Part shown: one piece after another, positions 37,326 to 47,967 of the stretch | Numbering within the stretch: the stretch's first letter is position 1 | How the letters are laid out: each line of letters opens with the position of its first letter | Source of the DNA: an uncultured Christensenella sp. | Lineage (GTDB): Bacteria; Bacillota; Clostridia; Christensenellales; UBA1242 | Direction: 5' to 3' | DNA length: 58,409 bases | NCBI GenBank assembly: GCA_949292875.1 | Contig: CASFBJ010000008.1 | Location: 68,547-126,955, forward strand | Notes under the pieces: generated by a model | What the model was told of the DNA's origin: nothing | The model's input: the letters and a program-made list of their open reading frames with translations, nothing else | Databases searched by the model: none | Translations under genes and position numbers: made by a program

Positions 37326-37961
37326 TTAATTCTTTTTCTCAATATTGTTCTTTTTGTTTATAAAAACACTGATTAAAAACTGAACTAAAATTATTAGTAT
37401 AGTTATAATAAATGCAATTGCAAAAATATAAAAAATCCATATACTTATCTCAGGTATTAAAAGAGAAAACAATATAACTATTAGCATACAAATAATGTTA
37501 CCGATTACTATAGATATAAAAGATGGCAAAAATTTCATATTGCATAGTCCAGCAATAAGACAACTAGTATAATAACCTGTTAAAGGAACGGGTAATGCAC
37601 ATAATGCTCCAAGATATATATATTTTCTAATCTCAGACTTTTTATTAGCTAATTTTTTTTCATGGTTATTTATTTTATTTGCAACTTTATTATAAATGGA
37701 AGAAAACCATTCAAATTTTTTTAAATATTTAAAAAATGGTATTACTATTGCAAGTAGAATTAACGTCATTAATGTGCTTCCAATAAAGGCACTTAAAAAA
37801 CTTAAAGGTAAACTTAATGGTGAAGAAAATATTGCATTTGTTGAACCTAAAGGGATACTTCCTCTTGCTTCTATAATAGGGAGCATACTAGCAAACATTG
37901 TGCCTACAAAAGCATTATCGCCAACAAAAAATAAGATAATATTTTTGAAAATTTCGTTCAT
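37326..37961 (-). CDS. COG2426 small multidrug-export family protein
   Basis: 211 residues with about five membrane helices. The family signature LPIIEARGSIPLG (~26-38) and ALPVPLTGYYTSCLIAG (~125-141) are present. The family is annotated as putative small multidrug export, but the substrate is not established. SD GGAG. It lies downstream of the NfeD-SPFH pair on the same strand but in a separate unit, by the 60-base gap. Confidence 0.85.
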   Translation of the reverse strand: MNEIFKNIILFFVGDNAFVGTMFASMLPIIEARGSIPLGSTNAIFSSPLSLPLSFLSAFIGSTLMTLILLAIVIPFFKYLKKFEWFSSIYNKVANKINNHEKKLANKKSEIRKYIYLGALCALPVPLTGYYTSCLIAGLCNMKFLPSFISIVIGNIICMLIVILFSLLIPEISIWIFYIFAIAFIITILIILVQFLISVFINKKNNIEKKN

Positions 37962-38082
37962 TATTACTCCAAAAAAATTTGCTTTAATTATGTATATATT
38001 ATATTGTATTCATTTGTTATTTAATTTATTTTATGCTATAGTTATTTAAAATATAAGTTGTTTTTTATACTTAGGAGAAAAA

Positions 38083-39333
38083 ATGAGAATTAAAGAGATT
38101 ATATCAATACTTAATAAAGGGATACAAGATATTACAAATATAGATTATGTAGAAATCGGAACTATTCATGGTCAGGGTGATTCTGGTAAAATATTAGTGA
38201 AAACTGGTCAAAAGGTAAAAAAAGGAGATATATTAGTAGATTGTACGGAAGATAAATTATGTGCTTGTGTACATTCATCTATTAGTGGCGAAGTAGTTTC
38301 TATAAAAAAAGCTGTAGGTCAAAATAAAGGTGCTGTGGATGTAATATGTATCAAAAAATCAAAAGATGTAAAAGGTGTAGCAAAAAAATACGATAAAATT
38401 AAAGACTACACTATAGAAAACATAAGAGAAAGATTAAAACATGCCGGAATTGTTGGTATGGGTGGGGCAGGCTTTCCATCTTATGCAAAGATTAAAAAAG
38501 ATGTTTGTTATACACATTTGATTATTAATGCTTGTGTTTCTGATTATTTGTCTTGTGCAGATTTAGCTGTACTTATACAAGAATACAAAAAGGTAAAACA
38601 GGGAATAGAACTTTTAAAAAACATTTTAAAATTAAAAAAAGTAGTTATAATTGTAAATAAGTTTGCGAAGAAAATTATAACAAATTTAATAGACAAAAAT
38701 GATGAATGTATAGAAGTTAAGTATATGCCTAATAAATATGGACAAGGAGATGAAAAAATATTTTGTAAAAAATATTTTAATATAGATAAAGAAAATGTTT
38801 TTCCTGCACATAGTGGTTATTTGATTTATAATGTACAAACTATTTGTGCAATATATGATGCCTTAAAGCTTGGTAAACCTTGTACAACTAGGGTTGTAAC
38901 AATTTATGGTAAATGTGTTCGTAATGCAGGTAATTATAGAGTACCTATTGGTAGCGTTGTTGAAGATATAGTAAAGCAGACTGGAGGAGAAGTGTGCTTA
39001 TACGAAGAGTACAAAAGTAGAGAAAATGAAGCAATGAAGAAGTATGAAGAGATACAAAAATTAAAAGAGGAATACAGGCAAAATACTTCTCCTGAATTTG
39101 TTGAAAATTTTATTAAAACAAGAAAAGAAAATAATAAATACATTTTTGACTTTTTAAAATATGAGCATATGTACAAGGGTTTTATTAGATACAAAGTTTT
39201 ATATGGCGGTACGCACTGGTGTCTAAAATTTGATACTGACAAGTTGCCTATATATAAAAATACATATGCTATAGGTATAGTTAATAAATATCAATATGAT
39301 AAAACATCTAAAAAGTGTAATTTTAAAAATTAA
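38083..39333 (+). CDS. RnfC-like protein lacking Fe-S ligands
   Basis: 416 residues, SD TTAGGAG. The N-terminal ~90 residues form an RnfC-type barrel-sandwich domain (VKTGQKVKKGDILVDC, HSSISGEVVSIKK). The Rossmann-like glycine loop GIVGMGGAGFPSYAKI (~121-136) and an SLBB-like domain (VPIGSVVEDIVKQTGG, ~287-302) follow. The E-C-E-P-Y nucleotide or flavin-contacting motif after LIIN is changed to ACVSDY, and the C-terminal 4Fe-4S ferredoxin domain is absent. A different ~90-residue Lys-rich C-terminus replaces it. It is probably not an electron carrier as in Rnf. The role is unknown. Confidence 0.75.
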   Translation: MRIKEIISILNKGIQDITNIDYVEIGTIHGQGDSGKILVKTGQKVKKGDILVDCTEDKLCACVHSSISGEVVSIKKAVGQNKGAVDVICIKKSKDVKGVAKKYDKIKDYTIENIRERLKHAGIVGMGGAGFPSYAKIKKDVCYTHLIINACVSDYLSCADLAVLIQEYKKVKQGIELLKNILKLKKVVIIVNKFAKKIITNLIDKNDECIEVKYMPNKYGQGDEKIFCKKYFNIDKENVFPAHSGYLIYNVQTICAIYDALKLGKPCTTRVVTIYGKCVRNAGNYRVPIGSVVEDIVKQTGGEVCLYEEYKSRENEAMKKYEEIQKLKEEYRQNTSPEFVENFIKTRKENNKYIFDFLKYEHMYKGFIRYKVLYGGTHWCLKFDTDKLPIYKNTYAIGIVNKYQYDKTSKKCNFKN

Positions 39334-39418
39334 ATAAAAAATAAAATTAAATTAAATTTTTAAAAGGTTTTTCAGTGTTATTATTAATGAATTATAACTT
39401 TTTATTATTGGAGGATAA

Positions 39419-41950
39419 ATGAATAAACTTTTAGTTGTAGACGGCAATAGTGTTTTATATAGAGGATTTTATGCTCTTCCATTACTTAGTAACAAAGAAG
39501 GATTGTACACAAATGCAGTGTATGGTTTTTGTAATATTTTCATCAAAGCTTTAAAAAGTATTCAACCTACTCATGTAGTAGTTGCTTTTGATTATGGTAA
39601 AAAAACTTTTAGAAATGAGCTATATGCTGATTACAAAGTTACTAGAAAGGAAACCCCACAAGAATTAGTTATGCAATTTCCAATTATTAAAGAAGTTTTG
39701 CAATCTATGGGTATAAAATATATAGAGATGGAAGGATTAGAAGGTGATGATATCATAGGTTCACTATCTAAAAAATTTGATATTCCAACAATAATTTTAA
39801 CTGGGGATAGAGATACTCTGCAACTCATTGATGATACAACAACAGTTTATTTAACTAAAAAAGGTATTACAGATTTAAAAGTGTATGACGAAAAGGAATT
39901 GCTTAATGATAAAGGTATCACGCCATCGCAGGTTGTAGATGTAAAAGCTCTTATGGGTGATGCCTCTGATAATATACCTGGGGTCGCTGGTATAGGAGAA
40001 AAAGGTGCTTATAAACTAATTATAGAAAATGGTAGTTTGGAAAATGTCTATAAAAACATTGATAGTTTTTCTGCAGGTTTAAAAAGTAAATTAGAAAATG
40101 GAAAAGAAAGTGCCTTTTTATCTTATAAACTAGGTACTATTAAAACAGATTGTGATATAGATTGTTCATTAGATGAGATAGTTTTACACTTTCCTTTTAA
40201 AAATAGTTTTCGTGAAGTTTGTAAAAAATATGATTTTACTTCTTTGTTAAAAGCGGATATTTTTGATAATGAGATAAAAGAAGAAGTTGTAGATTTGCAA
40301 ATAGTTGAGCTAAAATCAGTAGAGGAGATTCAACAATTTGCAAGAGATATAGAAAAAGAAAAATCAGTTGCTTTAGATGTGAGTGAAGTCGGTATAGATT
40401 TTTGCTTTAATGATACAAAAGTTTATAGTATAAGATGTGGTCAAGATTTATTATCTTTAGATTTTGATATAATTAAAGTTGCTAGATATTTTATTGACTT
40501 GTTTAAATCAAAAAATGTCAAAAAATATTTTTTTGATTTGAAAAATGTGAAAAAGTTATTTTATGATAAGGATATAGAATTTCAAAATTGTGAAGATGTT
40601 GCATTGATGCAATATCTATTAATGGCAAATGACAAAGATATAGAAAAAACTGAGTTTTTATCAAGATACAAAACTTCTATTTTAGCGCAAGCTATATATT
40701 TAAGCATAAATAATTTAGAAGAAAAATTGCAAGAATATAACCTTGTTGAGTTGTATAGGGAAATAGAGTTACCGTTAGTAGATACGCTTTTACAAATGGA
40801 AATAAATGGTATTAAAATAGATAAAGAAAAGCTTTTTGAATTAAATGAAAAATATATGCAGGAAATAGATTATGTTTCAAATCAAATATTTTCATATATA
40901 GGTAAAGAAATTAATCTAAATAGTCCAAAGCAATTAGCTAGCGTATTATTTGATGATTTAGGAATAAAAGTAGTAGGTAATAAAAAAAATAGTACATCTG
41001 TAGATATACTTCAAAAGATTGAAAATGCTCACCCTGTTATACCATTAATTTTACGATATAGAAAGTTAGTAAAGATTAAGGGAACTTATATAGATTCATA
41101 TATTAATTTTGAAAAAAATGGATATATTCATTCTCATTTTTTGCAAATGGTTACAGGAACTGGCAGGCTAAGTTCTAAAGAACCGAATTTACAAAATATT
41201 CCTGTTAGAGATGACGAGTCAAAAAATATAAGAGAAATATTTGTAAGTAGATTTGAAAACGGATATATAATTAGTTTTGACTATGACCAAATAGAGTTGA
41301 AATTAATGGCCCATTTTTCACAAGATGATAGTATGGTACATGCGTTTTTATCTAAGCAAGATATTCATAGAGCGGTTGCAAGTAAGATATATCATATTCC
41401 ACTAGATGAGGTAACGTCAGAGCAGAGGAGAAAAGCTAAAAGTGTAAACTTTGGTATAATTTATGGTCAAGGAGCTTATGGACTTAGCAATAATTTAGAA
41501 ATAAGTGTAAAATCTGCACAAGAATTTATGCAAAATTACTTTGCTACATTTCCAAAAGTAAAGGAGTATATGGAAAGAAGTATAGATATGGCAAAGGCAA
41601 ATAACTTCACTGCTGTTACTTTATTTGGAAGAAGAAGATACATTCCAGAACTTGATTCAAAAAATTTTCAACTAAGAAGTTTTGGAGAAAGAGTTGCGAT
41701 TAATATGCCTTTACAAGGTAGTGCATCAGATATAATTAAATTAGCTATGAATAAAATTACAAACAAATTAAATAGTTTAAATTTAAGAAGTAAACTTATT
41801 TTACAGGTACACGACGAGTTGGTTTTTGATGTTCACCCTGAAGAACTTGATATTTTAGAAAAAATTGCTGTAGAAGAAATGCAAGGTGTTGTAAAACTTT
41901 TAGTACCATTGACTGTTAGTGAAGAAAAAGGCAAAACGCTATACAAATGA
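39419..41950 (+). CDS. polA: DNA polymerase I
   Basis: 843 residues. The 5'-3' exonuclease (1-~290, LEGDDIIGSL, DASDNIPGVAGIGEKGA) is complete. The 3'-5' exonuclease region is degenerate (ALDVSEVG replaces the DxE active site), as in many Firmicutes. The polymerase domain has motif A (SFDYDQIELKLMAH), motif B (RRKAKSVNFGIIYGQG) and motif C (VHDELVFDV). It fills gaps and removes primers and damaged DNA. SD TTGGAGG. Confidence 0.96.
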   Translation: MNKLLVVDGNSVLYRGFYALPLLSNKEGLYTNAVYGFCNIFIKALKSIQPTHVVVAFDYGKKTFRNELYADYKVTRKETPQELVMQFPIIKEVLQSMGIKYIEMEGLEGDDIIGSLSKKFDIPTIILTGDRDTLQLIDDTTTVYLTKKGITDLKVYDEKELLNDKGITPSQVVDVKALMGDASDNIPGVAGIGEKGAYKLIIENGSLENVYKNIDSFSAGLKSKLENGKESAFLSYKLGTIKTDCDIDCSLDEIVLHFPFKNSFREVCKKYDFTSLLKADIFDNEIKEEVVDLQIVELKSVEEIQQFARDIEKEKSVALDVSEVGIDFCFNDTKVYSIRCGQDLLSLDFDIIKVARYFIDLFKSKNVKKYFFDLKNVKKLFYDKDIEFQNCEDVALMQYLLMANDKDIEKTEFLSRYKTSILAQAIYLSINNLEEKLQEYNLVELYREIELPLVDTLLQMEINGIKIDKEKLFELNEKYMQEIDYVSNQIFSYIGKEINLNSPKQLASVLFDDLGIKVVGNKKNSTSVDILQKIENAHPVIPLILRYRKLVKIKGTYIDSYINFEKNGYIHSHFLQMVTGTGRLSSKEPNLQNIPVRDDESKNIREIFVSRFENGYIISFDYDQIELKLMAHFSQDDSMVHAFLSKQDIHRAVASKIYHIPLDEVTSEQRRKAKSVNFGIIYGQGAYGLSNNLEISVKSAQEFMQNYFATFPKVKEYMERSIDMAKANNFTAVTLFGRRRYIPELDSKNFQLRSFGERVAINMPLQGSASDIIKLAMNKITNKLNSLNLRSKLILQVHDELVFDVHPEELDILEKIAVEEMQGVVKLLVPLTVSEEKGKTLYK

Positions 41951-42014
41951 AACTATACATCCTTATAATAAGAATAAAAAAATATTTTAAAGCATATAAA
42001 AAGAAGGTATGTTG

Positions 42015-43208
42015 ATGAATGAAATAGAAAATAAAGAAATAGAAGAGATAGTAATAGAAAGTGAAAAAAGAAAAAAATTTAATGCAAGTTTTATAGCAAG
42101 TATTATATATTTTGCTATGGTTTTTTTGTTTGTGTTGCTAAAACTTTTTAACAATTTGGGTTTTTTGTCTAATTTAAGTCCTATTTGGCAAGAGATTTTA
42201 AATAGTTTTTTAATTCAAATTGTTATTATGTTGAGTATGCCTTTTGTCCTTTTTACTATCTTTAGAAAACAAAAAATAAAACAAACGCTTAAAGACTTTA
42301 GTTTTAAAAAGATATCCTTAGCATCTATAGGAATAAGCATTGTTATTGGAATTGCTGTATTTATTTTAAATTCTTATATAGCTTCTTTCTTTAGTACGCT
42401 TATAGGACTACTAGGTGCGGAATCTGCAGGTAGTACTACTGTTAATGCTGAAGATTATACTATACCTATGTTTTTTTTAACAGTGTTTTTATCTGCAGTT
42501 TTGCCAGCAATTTGTGAAGAAGTTGCGCATAGGGGTATGCTTGTTGGTGCAAATAAGAGATATGGGGTCGCTTTTGCAATAATTATTAGTTCAGTATGTT
42601 TTGGCTTATTGCATATGAATATTTATCAATGTTTCTATGCTGTTTTGATTGGCTTTTTATTAGGTTTTATTTGTATATCTACAGGTAGTATATATCCTTG
42701 TATGATAATACATTTTATGAATAATTTTCTAAATACTTTTTTTGATTTTTCTTATGTAAATGGCTGGCTCGGTGGCGGATACTATGCTTGGGATACGGCA
42801 ATGAGAAGCTTTTTGGGAGATTTCGGAAGTTATATGATTAGTTTAGTTATATTTTCCGTTTCTGCTTTTGTTCTGTTTTATTTCACATTACTTTTAATTA
42901 AAAAAGAAAGATTAGATAAAAGTATGAAAAATATCGATGAAAATTATTTGCAAGAATATGCACAATTAGTTATGGGTGCGTATGATAAAGGTTTTTTAAA
43001 TGAAGAAACATTGGCAAAATCTAAAGATAAAATTTATTTAGGGTTTTTAATATATAAAGCACAGCAAAACAAAACATCAATATGGGAATACCTTGAAAAT
43101 CCAAATGGCAAATTGAAAAAACAATGGTATGATAATATATTTATATATACTAGTATAGTACTATCTGGTTTTTTTACACTTTATAGTTTTATTGCACTTC
43201 TACTTTAA
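42015..43208 (+). CDS. CPBP-family intramembrane metalloprotease
   Basis: The ATG at 42015 is preferred: AGAAGG sits 7 bases upstream, too close to the ATG at 42009. 397 residues with about eight membrane helices. The Abi/CPBP motifs are present: CEEVAHRG (EExxxR), FGLLHMN (FxxxH) and HFMNNFLN (HxxxN). The C-terminal ~70 residues are a soluble helix bundle before a last membrane segment. The family includes Rce1-like proteases; bacterial members are often linked to peptide processing or immunity. The substrate is unknown. Confidence 0.88.
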   Translation: MNEIENKEIEEIVIESEKRKKFNASFIASIIYFAMVFLFVLLKLFNNLGFLSNLSPIWQEILNSFLIQIVIMLSMPFVLFTIFRKQKIKQTLKDFSFKKISLASIGISIVIGIAVFILNSYIASFFSTLIGLLGAESAGSTTVNAEDYTIPMFFLTVFLSAVLPAICEEVAHRGMLVGANKRYGVAFAIIISSVCFGLLHMNIYQCFYAVLIGFLLGFICISTGSIYPCMIIHFMNNFLNTFFDFSYVNGWLGGGYYAWDTAMRSFLGDFGSYMISLVIFSVSAFVLFYFTLLLIKKERLDKSMKNIDENYLQEYAQLVMGAYDKGFLNEETLAKSKDKIYLGFLIYKAQQNKTSIWEYLENPNGKLKKQWYDNIFIYTSIVLSGFFTLYSFIALLL

Positions 43209-43256
43209 ATAAATAGAGCTAGTTAAGAAGTTTTTAATTTATTAAAAAAATAAATA

Positions 43257-43283
43257 CCTTAACAAAAATTGTTAAGGTTTTTT
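43257..43283 (+). terminator. Terminator after the CPBP gene
   Basis: CCTTAACAA/TTGTTAAGG with loop AAA, followed by TTTTTT. Confidence 0.88.
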
Positions 43284-43575
43284 AGTTTATATTAAAAAAT
43301 TTTTTTAATTTCTATTAGTCTTTTAGTAATTACATAATTAATATTAATATAAGAAAAAGAAATTTAACTTGATTTTATCTTTTATTTATGTATATTTTAA
43401 CATTCATTATTTTTAACTTTATGGCGTAAAAACATTCTTATATTTTCCTAAATTTTTTTACTTTTGTTTTATATGTGCTAAATTTCAAAATGATTAATCA
43501 TTATTGTTCTATTTTTTTTATGTTTGCATATGTATAAACAAGTGATAGGGTAAATAATCACTTTTTGGAGGTAAT
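43284..43575. other. AT-rich gap upstream of spoIVA
   Basis: About 290 very AT-rich bases with no coding frame. A CATATGTAT near 43526 is a poor match to a sigma-E -10 element. The SD TTGGAGG of spoIVA is at the end. Nothing else is supported. Confidence 0.5.
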
Positions 43576-45054
43576 ATGAACAATTACAATATATACGAAG
43601 ATATAGCACAGAGAACAAATGGCGATGTTTATGTTGGTGTTGTTGGGCCAGTAAGATGCGGAAAATCTACATTTATTTCATCATTTATGGATAAATTCGT
43701 TTTACCAAATATTCAAGAACCAAATGTTCAAGCTAGAGCAAAAGATGAGTTGCCTCAAAGCGGAGATGGTAAATTGGTTATGACTACGCAACCAAAATTT
43801 GTTCCAAGTGAGGCAGTATCAATAAGTGTAGATGATAATATAAAAATGAATATAAGAATGATAGATTGTGTTGGCTTTATGGTAGAAGGGGCTTTATCCA
43901 GTGATGAAGAAGGCAAAACTCGTATGGTCAAAACTCCTTGGTCAAATAAGGAAATGACTTTTGAAGATGCAAGTGAATTAGGTACAAAAAAGGTTATAAA
44001 CGAGCATAGTAATATAGGTATATTTTTGACTACTGATGGAACTTTTGGAAATTTACCAAGAAGCGCATATGAAGATGCGGAAGACTTAACAGCAAAAGAA
44101 CTCAAAAAAAGTGGCAAACCTTATGTGATTGTTTTAAATAGTGCTAATCCAGAAGGTGAACATTGTATAGAAGTAGCAAATGAGTTACAGTCAAAGTATG
44201 ATGCTCCAGTTGTAAGATTAAAAGCTACAGAACTTAACGAAAAAAATGTGAATGAAATATTTGCTAAAGTATTAAGCGAATTTAGTATAAAATCAATAAA
44301 GATAGATATGCCTATGTGGCTAAGAGCTTTACCTTATGAAGACGATTTGATACAAGAATTAACTGGCGAAATACTACAAAAGCTTGATAATGCTAACAAA
44401 ATTTCTGAGTTCAAAAGTGATGTCGTAATGTTTCAAGAAAATGAAAATTTTGAGCCATTAGTTGTAGATAGCATAAAATTAGGTACAGGTGAAATAAGGT
44501 TTAATGTTGTACCAAAACAAAATTTATTCTATAAAGTATTATCAAAAGAATGTGGAATAGATATAAAAGATGATTTTGAACTTATATCAAATCTTAAATC
44601 TCTTTCATATGCTAAAAAGCAGTATGATAAGATAAGTGATGCTTTGCAACAAGTTGAAGAAGAAGGATATGGGGTTGTATATCCTACTTTAGAAGAGATG
44701 CAATTAGAAGAGCCAAAACTTGTAAAACAAGGAAGTAAATCTGGCGTAATGATTAAAGCAAATGCACCAAGTTTACATATCATGAAAGTAGATGTTGAAA
44801 CCGAAATAAATCCGGTTATAGGAACTGCAGAGCAAAGCGAAGAGTTAGTTAGTCAATTATCTGCTGATTATGAGCAAAACCCTGAAAAATTGTGGCAAAC
44901 AAATATGTTTGGAAAGACATTGCAAGAACTTGTAAATGACGGAATTGGAAACAAGTTAAAAAGTGTGCCATCTGATGTAAAGAGAAAGATGAAAAAGACA
45001 CTACAAAGAGTGACAAACGAAGGCAAGGGCGGAGTAATTTGTATATTGCTATAA
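43576..45054 (+). CDS. spoIVA: Stage IV sporulation protein A (coat morphogenetic ATPase)
   Basis: 492 residues, the expected length. The N-terminal MNNYNIYEDIAQRTNGDVYVG-type start region is family-typical. Walker A is GPVRCGKST (~24-32). The P-loop ATPase is followed by the middle and C-terminal assembly domains. It ends in a Gly-rich, hydrophobic tip. It polymerises on the outer forespore membrane as the basement layer of the coat. It is expected to be a sigma-E target. The gene is monocistronic. Confidence 0.97.
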   Translation: MNNYNIYEDIAQRTNGDVYVGVVGPVRCGKSTFISSFMDKFVLPNIQEPNVQARAKDELPQSGDGKLVMTTQPKFVPSEAVSISVDDNIKMNIRMIDCVGFMVEGALSSDEEGKTRMVKTPWSNKEMTFEDASELGTKKVINEHSNIGIFLTTDGTFGNLPRSAYEDAEDLTAKELKKSGKPYVIVLNSANPEGEHCIEVANELQSKYDAPVVRLKATELNEKNVNEIFAKVLSEFSIKSIKIDMPMWLRALPYEDDLIQELTGEILQKLDNANKISEFKSDVVMFQENENFEPLVVDSIKLGTGEIRFNVVPKQNLFYKVLSKECGIDIKDDFELISNLKSLSYAKKQYDKISDALQQVEEEGYGVVYPTLEEMQLEEPKLVKQGSKSGVMIKANAPSLHIMKVDVETEINPVIGTAEQSEELVSQLSADYEQNPEKLWQTNMFGKTLQELVNDGIGNKLKSVPSDVKRKMKKTLQRVTNEGKGGVICILL

Positions 45055-45084
45055 TCATTTAATTATTTACATGAACTTATATCT

Positions 45085-45108
45085 AAAATATCCTACGGGA
45101 TATTTTTT
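45085..45108 (+). terminator. Terminator after spoIVA
   Basis: AAATATCC/GGATATTT, 4-base loop, followed by a T-run. Confidence 0.8.
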
Positions 45109-45210
45109 AATATATTTTAAAAACTATAACAAAAAGTTAAAAAGCATTTTACAAATTAAATATTAGTATATATAATATTTATTACAGAAGTAAAACTTTT
45201 TGGAGGGGTT

Positions 45211-47865
45211 ATGTTGCAATTAAAAGAGATTAAAAAGCAATATGATATGCAAGATACTGTAGTGCAAGCATTAAAAGGAATAGATATAGAATTTAGAAAA
45301 AATGAATTTGTTTCTATATTAGGTCCTAGTGGTTGCGGTAAAACAACACTATTAAATATAATAGGCGGATTAGACAAATATAATAGTGGCGATTTAATTA
45401 TAAACGGTATAAGTACAAAAGAGTACACTGATAAAGATTGGGATAATTATAGAAATAAAAAAATAGGTTTCATTTTTCAAAGTTATAACCTTATACCGCA
45501 CCTTACAGTGCTTGAAAATGTAGAACTTGCACTTACGCTATCCGGCATTGGTAAAGAAGAGAGAAGAAAAAGAGCAAAAGAAGTTTTAAATAAAGTTGGG
45601 CTTAGTGAAAAATTAAAAAATAAGCCTAACCAACTTTCTGGCGGTCAAATGCAAAGAGTTGCAATAGCGAGAGCTTTAGTAAACGACCCTGAGATAATAC
45701 TTGCAGATGAACCTACAGGCGCTTTGGATAGTAAGACAAGTGTGCAGATTATGGAAATATTAAAAGAAATTTCTAATGATAAATTAATTATTATGGTAAC
45801 GCATAACCCTGAACTTGCTAAAAAATATTCTTCTAGAATAATAAAACTTTTAGATGGTGAAGTAGTTAGTGATAATAACGAATATCATTGTAAAAAAGAT
45901 GAAAAAGCAAACAATGATAAAGACAAAGTTTCTAATAATGAAACTGTAGAAGTAGTAGATGATGCTGATGTAGTAATAGATGAAAATAAGCTTAAAAGTA
46001 AAAATAATAAAAAAGCAAAAAAAGAAAAAACTAGAATGGGTTTTTTAACAGCAATTTCATTAAGTCTAAAAAATTTACTTACTAAAAAGGCTAGAACATT
46101 TTTGGTTTCGTTTGCTGGTAGTATAGGAATAATAGGTATAGCTCTTATACTTTCTTTATCTTCAGGGTTTCAAGCATACGTAGATATGGTACAAAAAGAT
46201 ACTTTGAGTTCTTATCCTGTTCAATTAACAAACAGTGCGTATAATATGTCATCATTAATGCAGATATTTTTTGATAATGATTCAAATGGCGAAGAGCATG
46301 ATGATGATAAAGTATATACAAAAGATGAACTTATAGAAATGTTGAATAAGTTTAATGCCTCTTCAACAAAGAATGATTTAAAGTCTTTTAAATCATACAT
46401 AGAAGGAGATGCTAAAAATGATATAGAGAAGTATACATCTGCTATTCAATATGTTTACGATGTAAATGTAAATGCTTATTATGATAGTGAAGTAAATGGA
46501 CTTGTAAGTGCAAATCTTACGACAGTATTTGCAGACATCATTTCCGCATATCCAGATAGTCATCCGTTAACAACTCCAGACCAAATAATGAGATATGAAA
46601 TAATAAAAATGATGTTTGGTTCAGAGAGTAGTTATTATTCAAATTCTTTTTGGTCCGAAATGCTAGATAATCAAGAACTTTTAGAAAATCAATATGAACT
46701 TATAGGAGAAGGTTCTAGGTGGGCTGAAAACTATAATGAAATAATGATTGTTGTTGATGAAAATAATGAAATAAGTGATTATACATTATATGGTTTAGGA
46801 CTTTTAAATCAACAAGATTTAGAGACGCTTTTAGATGATTATATTAATAATAAAAATTCTGAAGGAACAAATGCGACATTTGAATATGCAGATTTGTTAA
46901 ATTTAGAATATAAAATAATTTTAGAATGTGATTATTTTGAAAAACAAGCTGACGGAACATATATAGATATAAGAACTTATAAGCAATCTAATCCTGAGTT
47001 GTACAAACAAAAAATACAAAATCTTTATGATACAAAAGGTATCACGATTAAAGTTGCCGGAATTATAAAGGAAAAAGAAAATGCTGCTGCTTTAAGCATT
47101 GGTACTTGTATAGGGTACAAATCTGATTTAACAAAATATATTATTGAACAAGTTCAAAATAGCGACATAGTGCAAGAACAACTAAATAATAAAACTACAA
47201 ACATAATAACAAATGAACCTTTTGACCTTATGCTTGCAAATACACAGTATAATCAAGTTTTAACTAAGTTAGGTTATGCAGATTTGACAAACCCTAGTGG
47301 TATAAATCTTTTTCCAGTAGATTTTGAATCTAAAAAAGAAATAGAAAATATCATTGCTAAATATAATGATATGGTGGTTAAAAACGGAGAAGATAGTAAA
47401 GTTATAACATATAGTGATACAATAGGTACAATGATGGAATCTGTAACAACAATTATTTCAGCTATTACTTATGTGCTTATTGCATTTGTATCTATTTCTC
47501 TTATAGTTTCTAGTATTATGATAGGCATAATTACATATATCTCAGTACTTGAAAGAATCAAAGAAATAGGAGTGCTAAGAAGTATAGGTGCAAGCAAGAG
47601 AGATATAAAAAGGGTATTTGTGTCCGAATCTGTAATTATAGGATTTATTGCAGGTTTGCTAGGAATACTTGTTACTATCGTTTTAAATATTCCTATCAAT
47701 ATTATAATTTATTCACTAGCTGGACTAAGTGGTGTAGCGACATTACCTTGGATTGGAGCTATTATATTAGTATTAATAAGTATGTTCCTTACATTTATTG
47801 CTGGAATTATTCCGGCTAGAATAGCAAGTAAAAAAGACCCTGTAATTGCTTTAAGGACAGAATAA
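45211..47865 (+). CDS. ABC transporter, fused ATPase and FtsX-type permease (MacB-like)
   Basis: 884 residues, SD TGGAGGGG. Residues ~1-225 are the ATPase: Walker A GPSGCGKTT, signature LSGGQMQRVAIARAL, Walker B IILADEPTGAL. A Lys-rich linker (~228-275) leads to a first membrane helix (~295-315), an extracellular domain of ~400 residues and three C-terminal helices with the FtsX domain (ISVLERIKEIGVLRSIGASK). This is the mechanotransmission type of exporter (lipoprotein, peptide or antibiotic resistance). No partner gene is adjacent, which suits a homodimer. The substrate is unknown. Confidence 0.92.
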   Translation: MLQLKEIKKQYDMQDTVVQALKGIDIEFRKNEFVSILGPSGCGKTTLLNIIGGLDKYNSGDLIINGISTKEYTDKDWDNYRNKKIGFIFQSYNLIPHLTVLENVELALTLSGIGKEERRKRAKEVLNKVGLSEKLKNKPNQLSGGQMQRVAIARALVNDPEIILADEPTGALDSKTSVQIMEILKEISNDKLIIMVTHNPELAKKYSSRIIKLLDGEVVSDNNEYHCKKDEKANNDKDKVSNNETVEVVDDADVVIDENKLKSKNNKKAKKEKTRMGFLTAISLSLKNLLTKKARTFLVSFAGSIGIIGIALILSLSSGFQAYVDMVQKDTLSSYPVQLTNSAYNMSSLMQIFFDNDSNGEEHDDDKVYTKDELIEMLNKFNASSTKNDLKSFKSYIEGDAKNDIEKYTSAIQYVYDVNVNAYYDSEVNGLVSANLTTVFADIISAYPDSHPLTTPDQIMRYEIIKMMFGSESSYYSNSFWSEMLDNQELLENQYELIGEGSRWAENYNEIMIVVDENNEISDYTLYGLGLLNQQDLETLLDDYINNKNSEGTNATFEYADLLNLEYKIILECDYFEKQADGTYIDIRTYKQSNPELYKQKIQNLYDTKGITIKVAGIIKEKENAAALSIGTCIGYKSDLTKYIIEQVQNSDIVQEQLNNKTTNIITNEPFDLMLANTQYNQVLTKLGYADLTNPSGINLFPVDFESKKEIENIIAKYNDMVVKNGEDSKVITYSDTIGTMMESVTTIISAITYVLIAFVSISLIVSSIMIGIITYISVLERIKEIGVLRSIGASKRDIKRVFVSESVIIGFIAGLLGILVTIVLNIPINIIIYSLAGLSGVATLPWIGAIILVLISMFLTFIAGIIPARIASKKDPVIALRTE

Positions 47866-47870
47866 TATAA

Positions 47871-47902
47871 AACATTCCTTGAATTTTCAAGGATTGTTTT
47901 TG
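47871..47902 (+). terminator. Terminator after the ABC transporter
   Basis: Stem TCCTTGAA/TTCAAGGA, extended by AACA/TGTT across one T-T mismatch, then a T-run. Confidence 0.75.
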
Positions 47903-47967
47903 TATAAAAAATTTTCTTACTTGATATTTTTTCTTTTTTGGTTAAAATAATTAATATGGAGAAAAAT

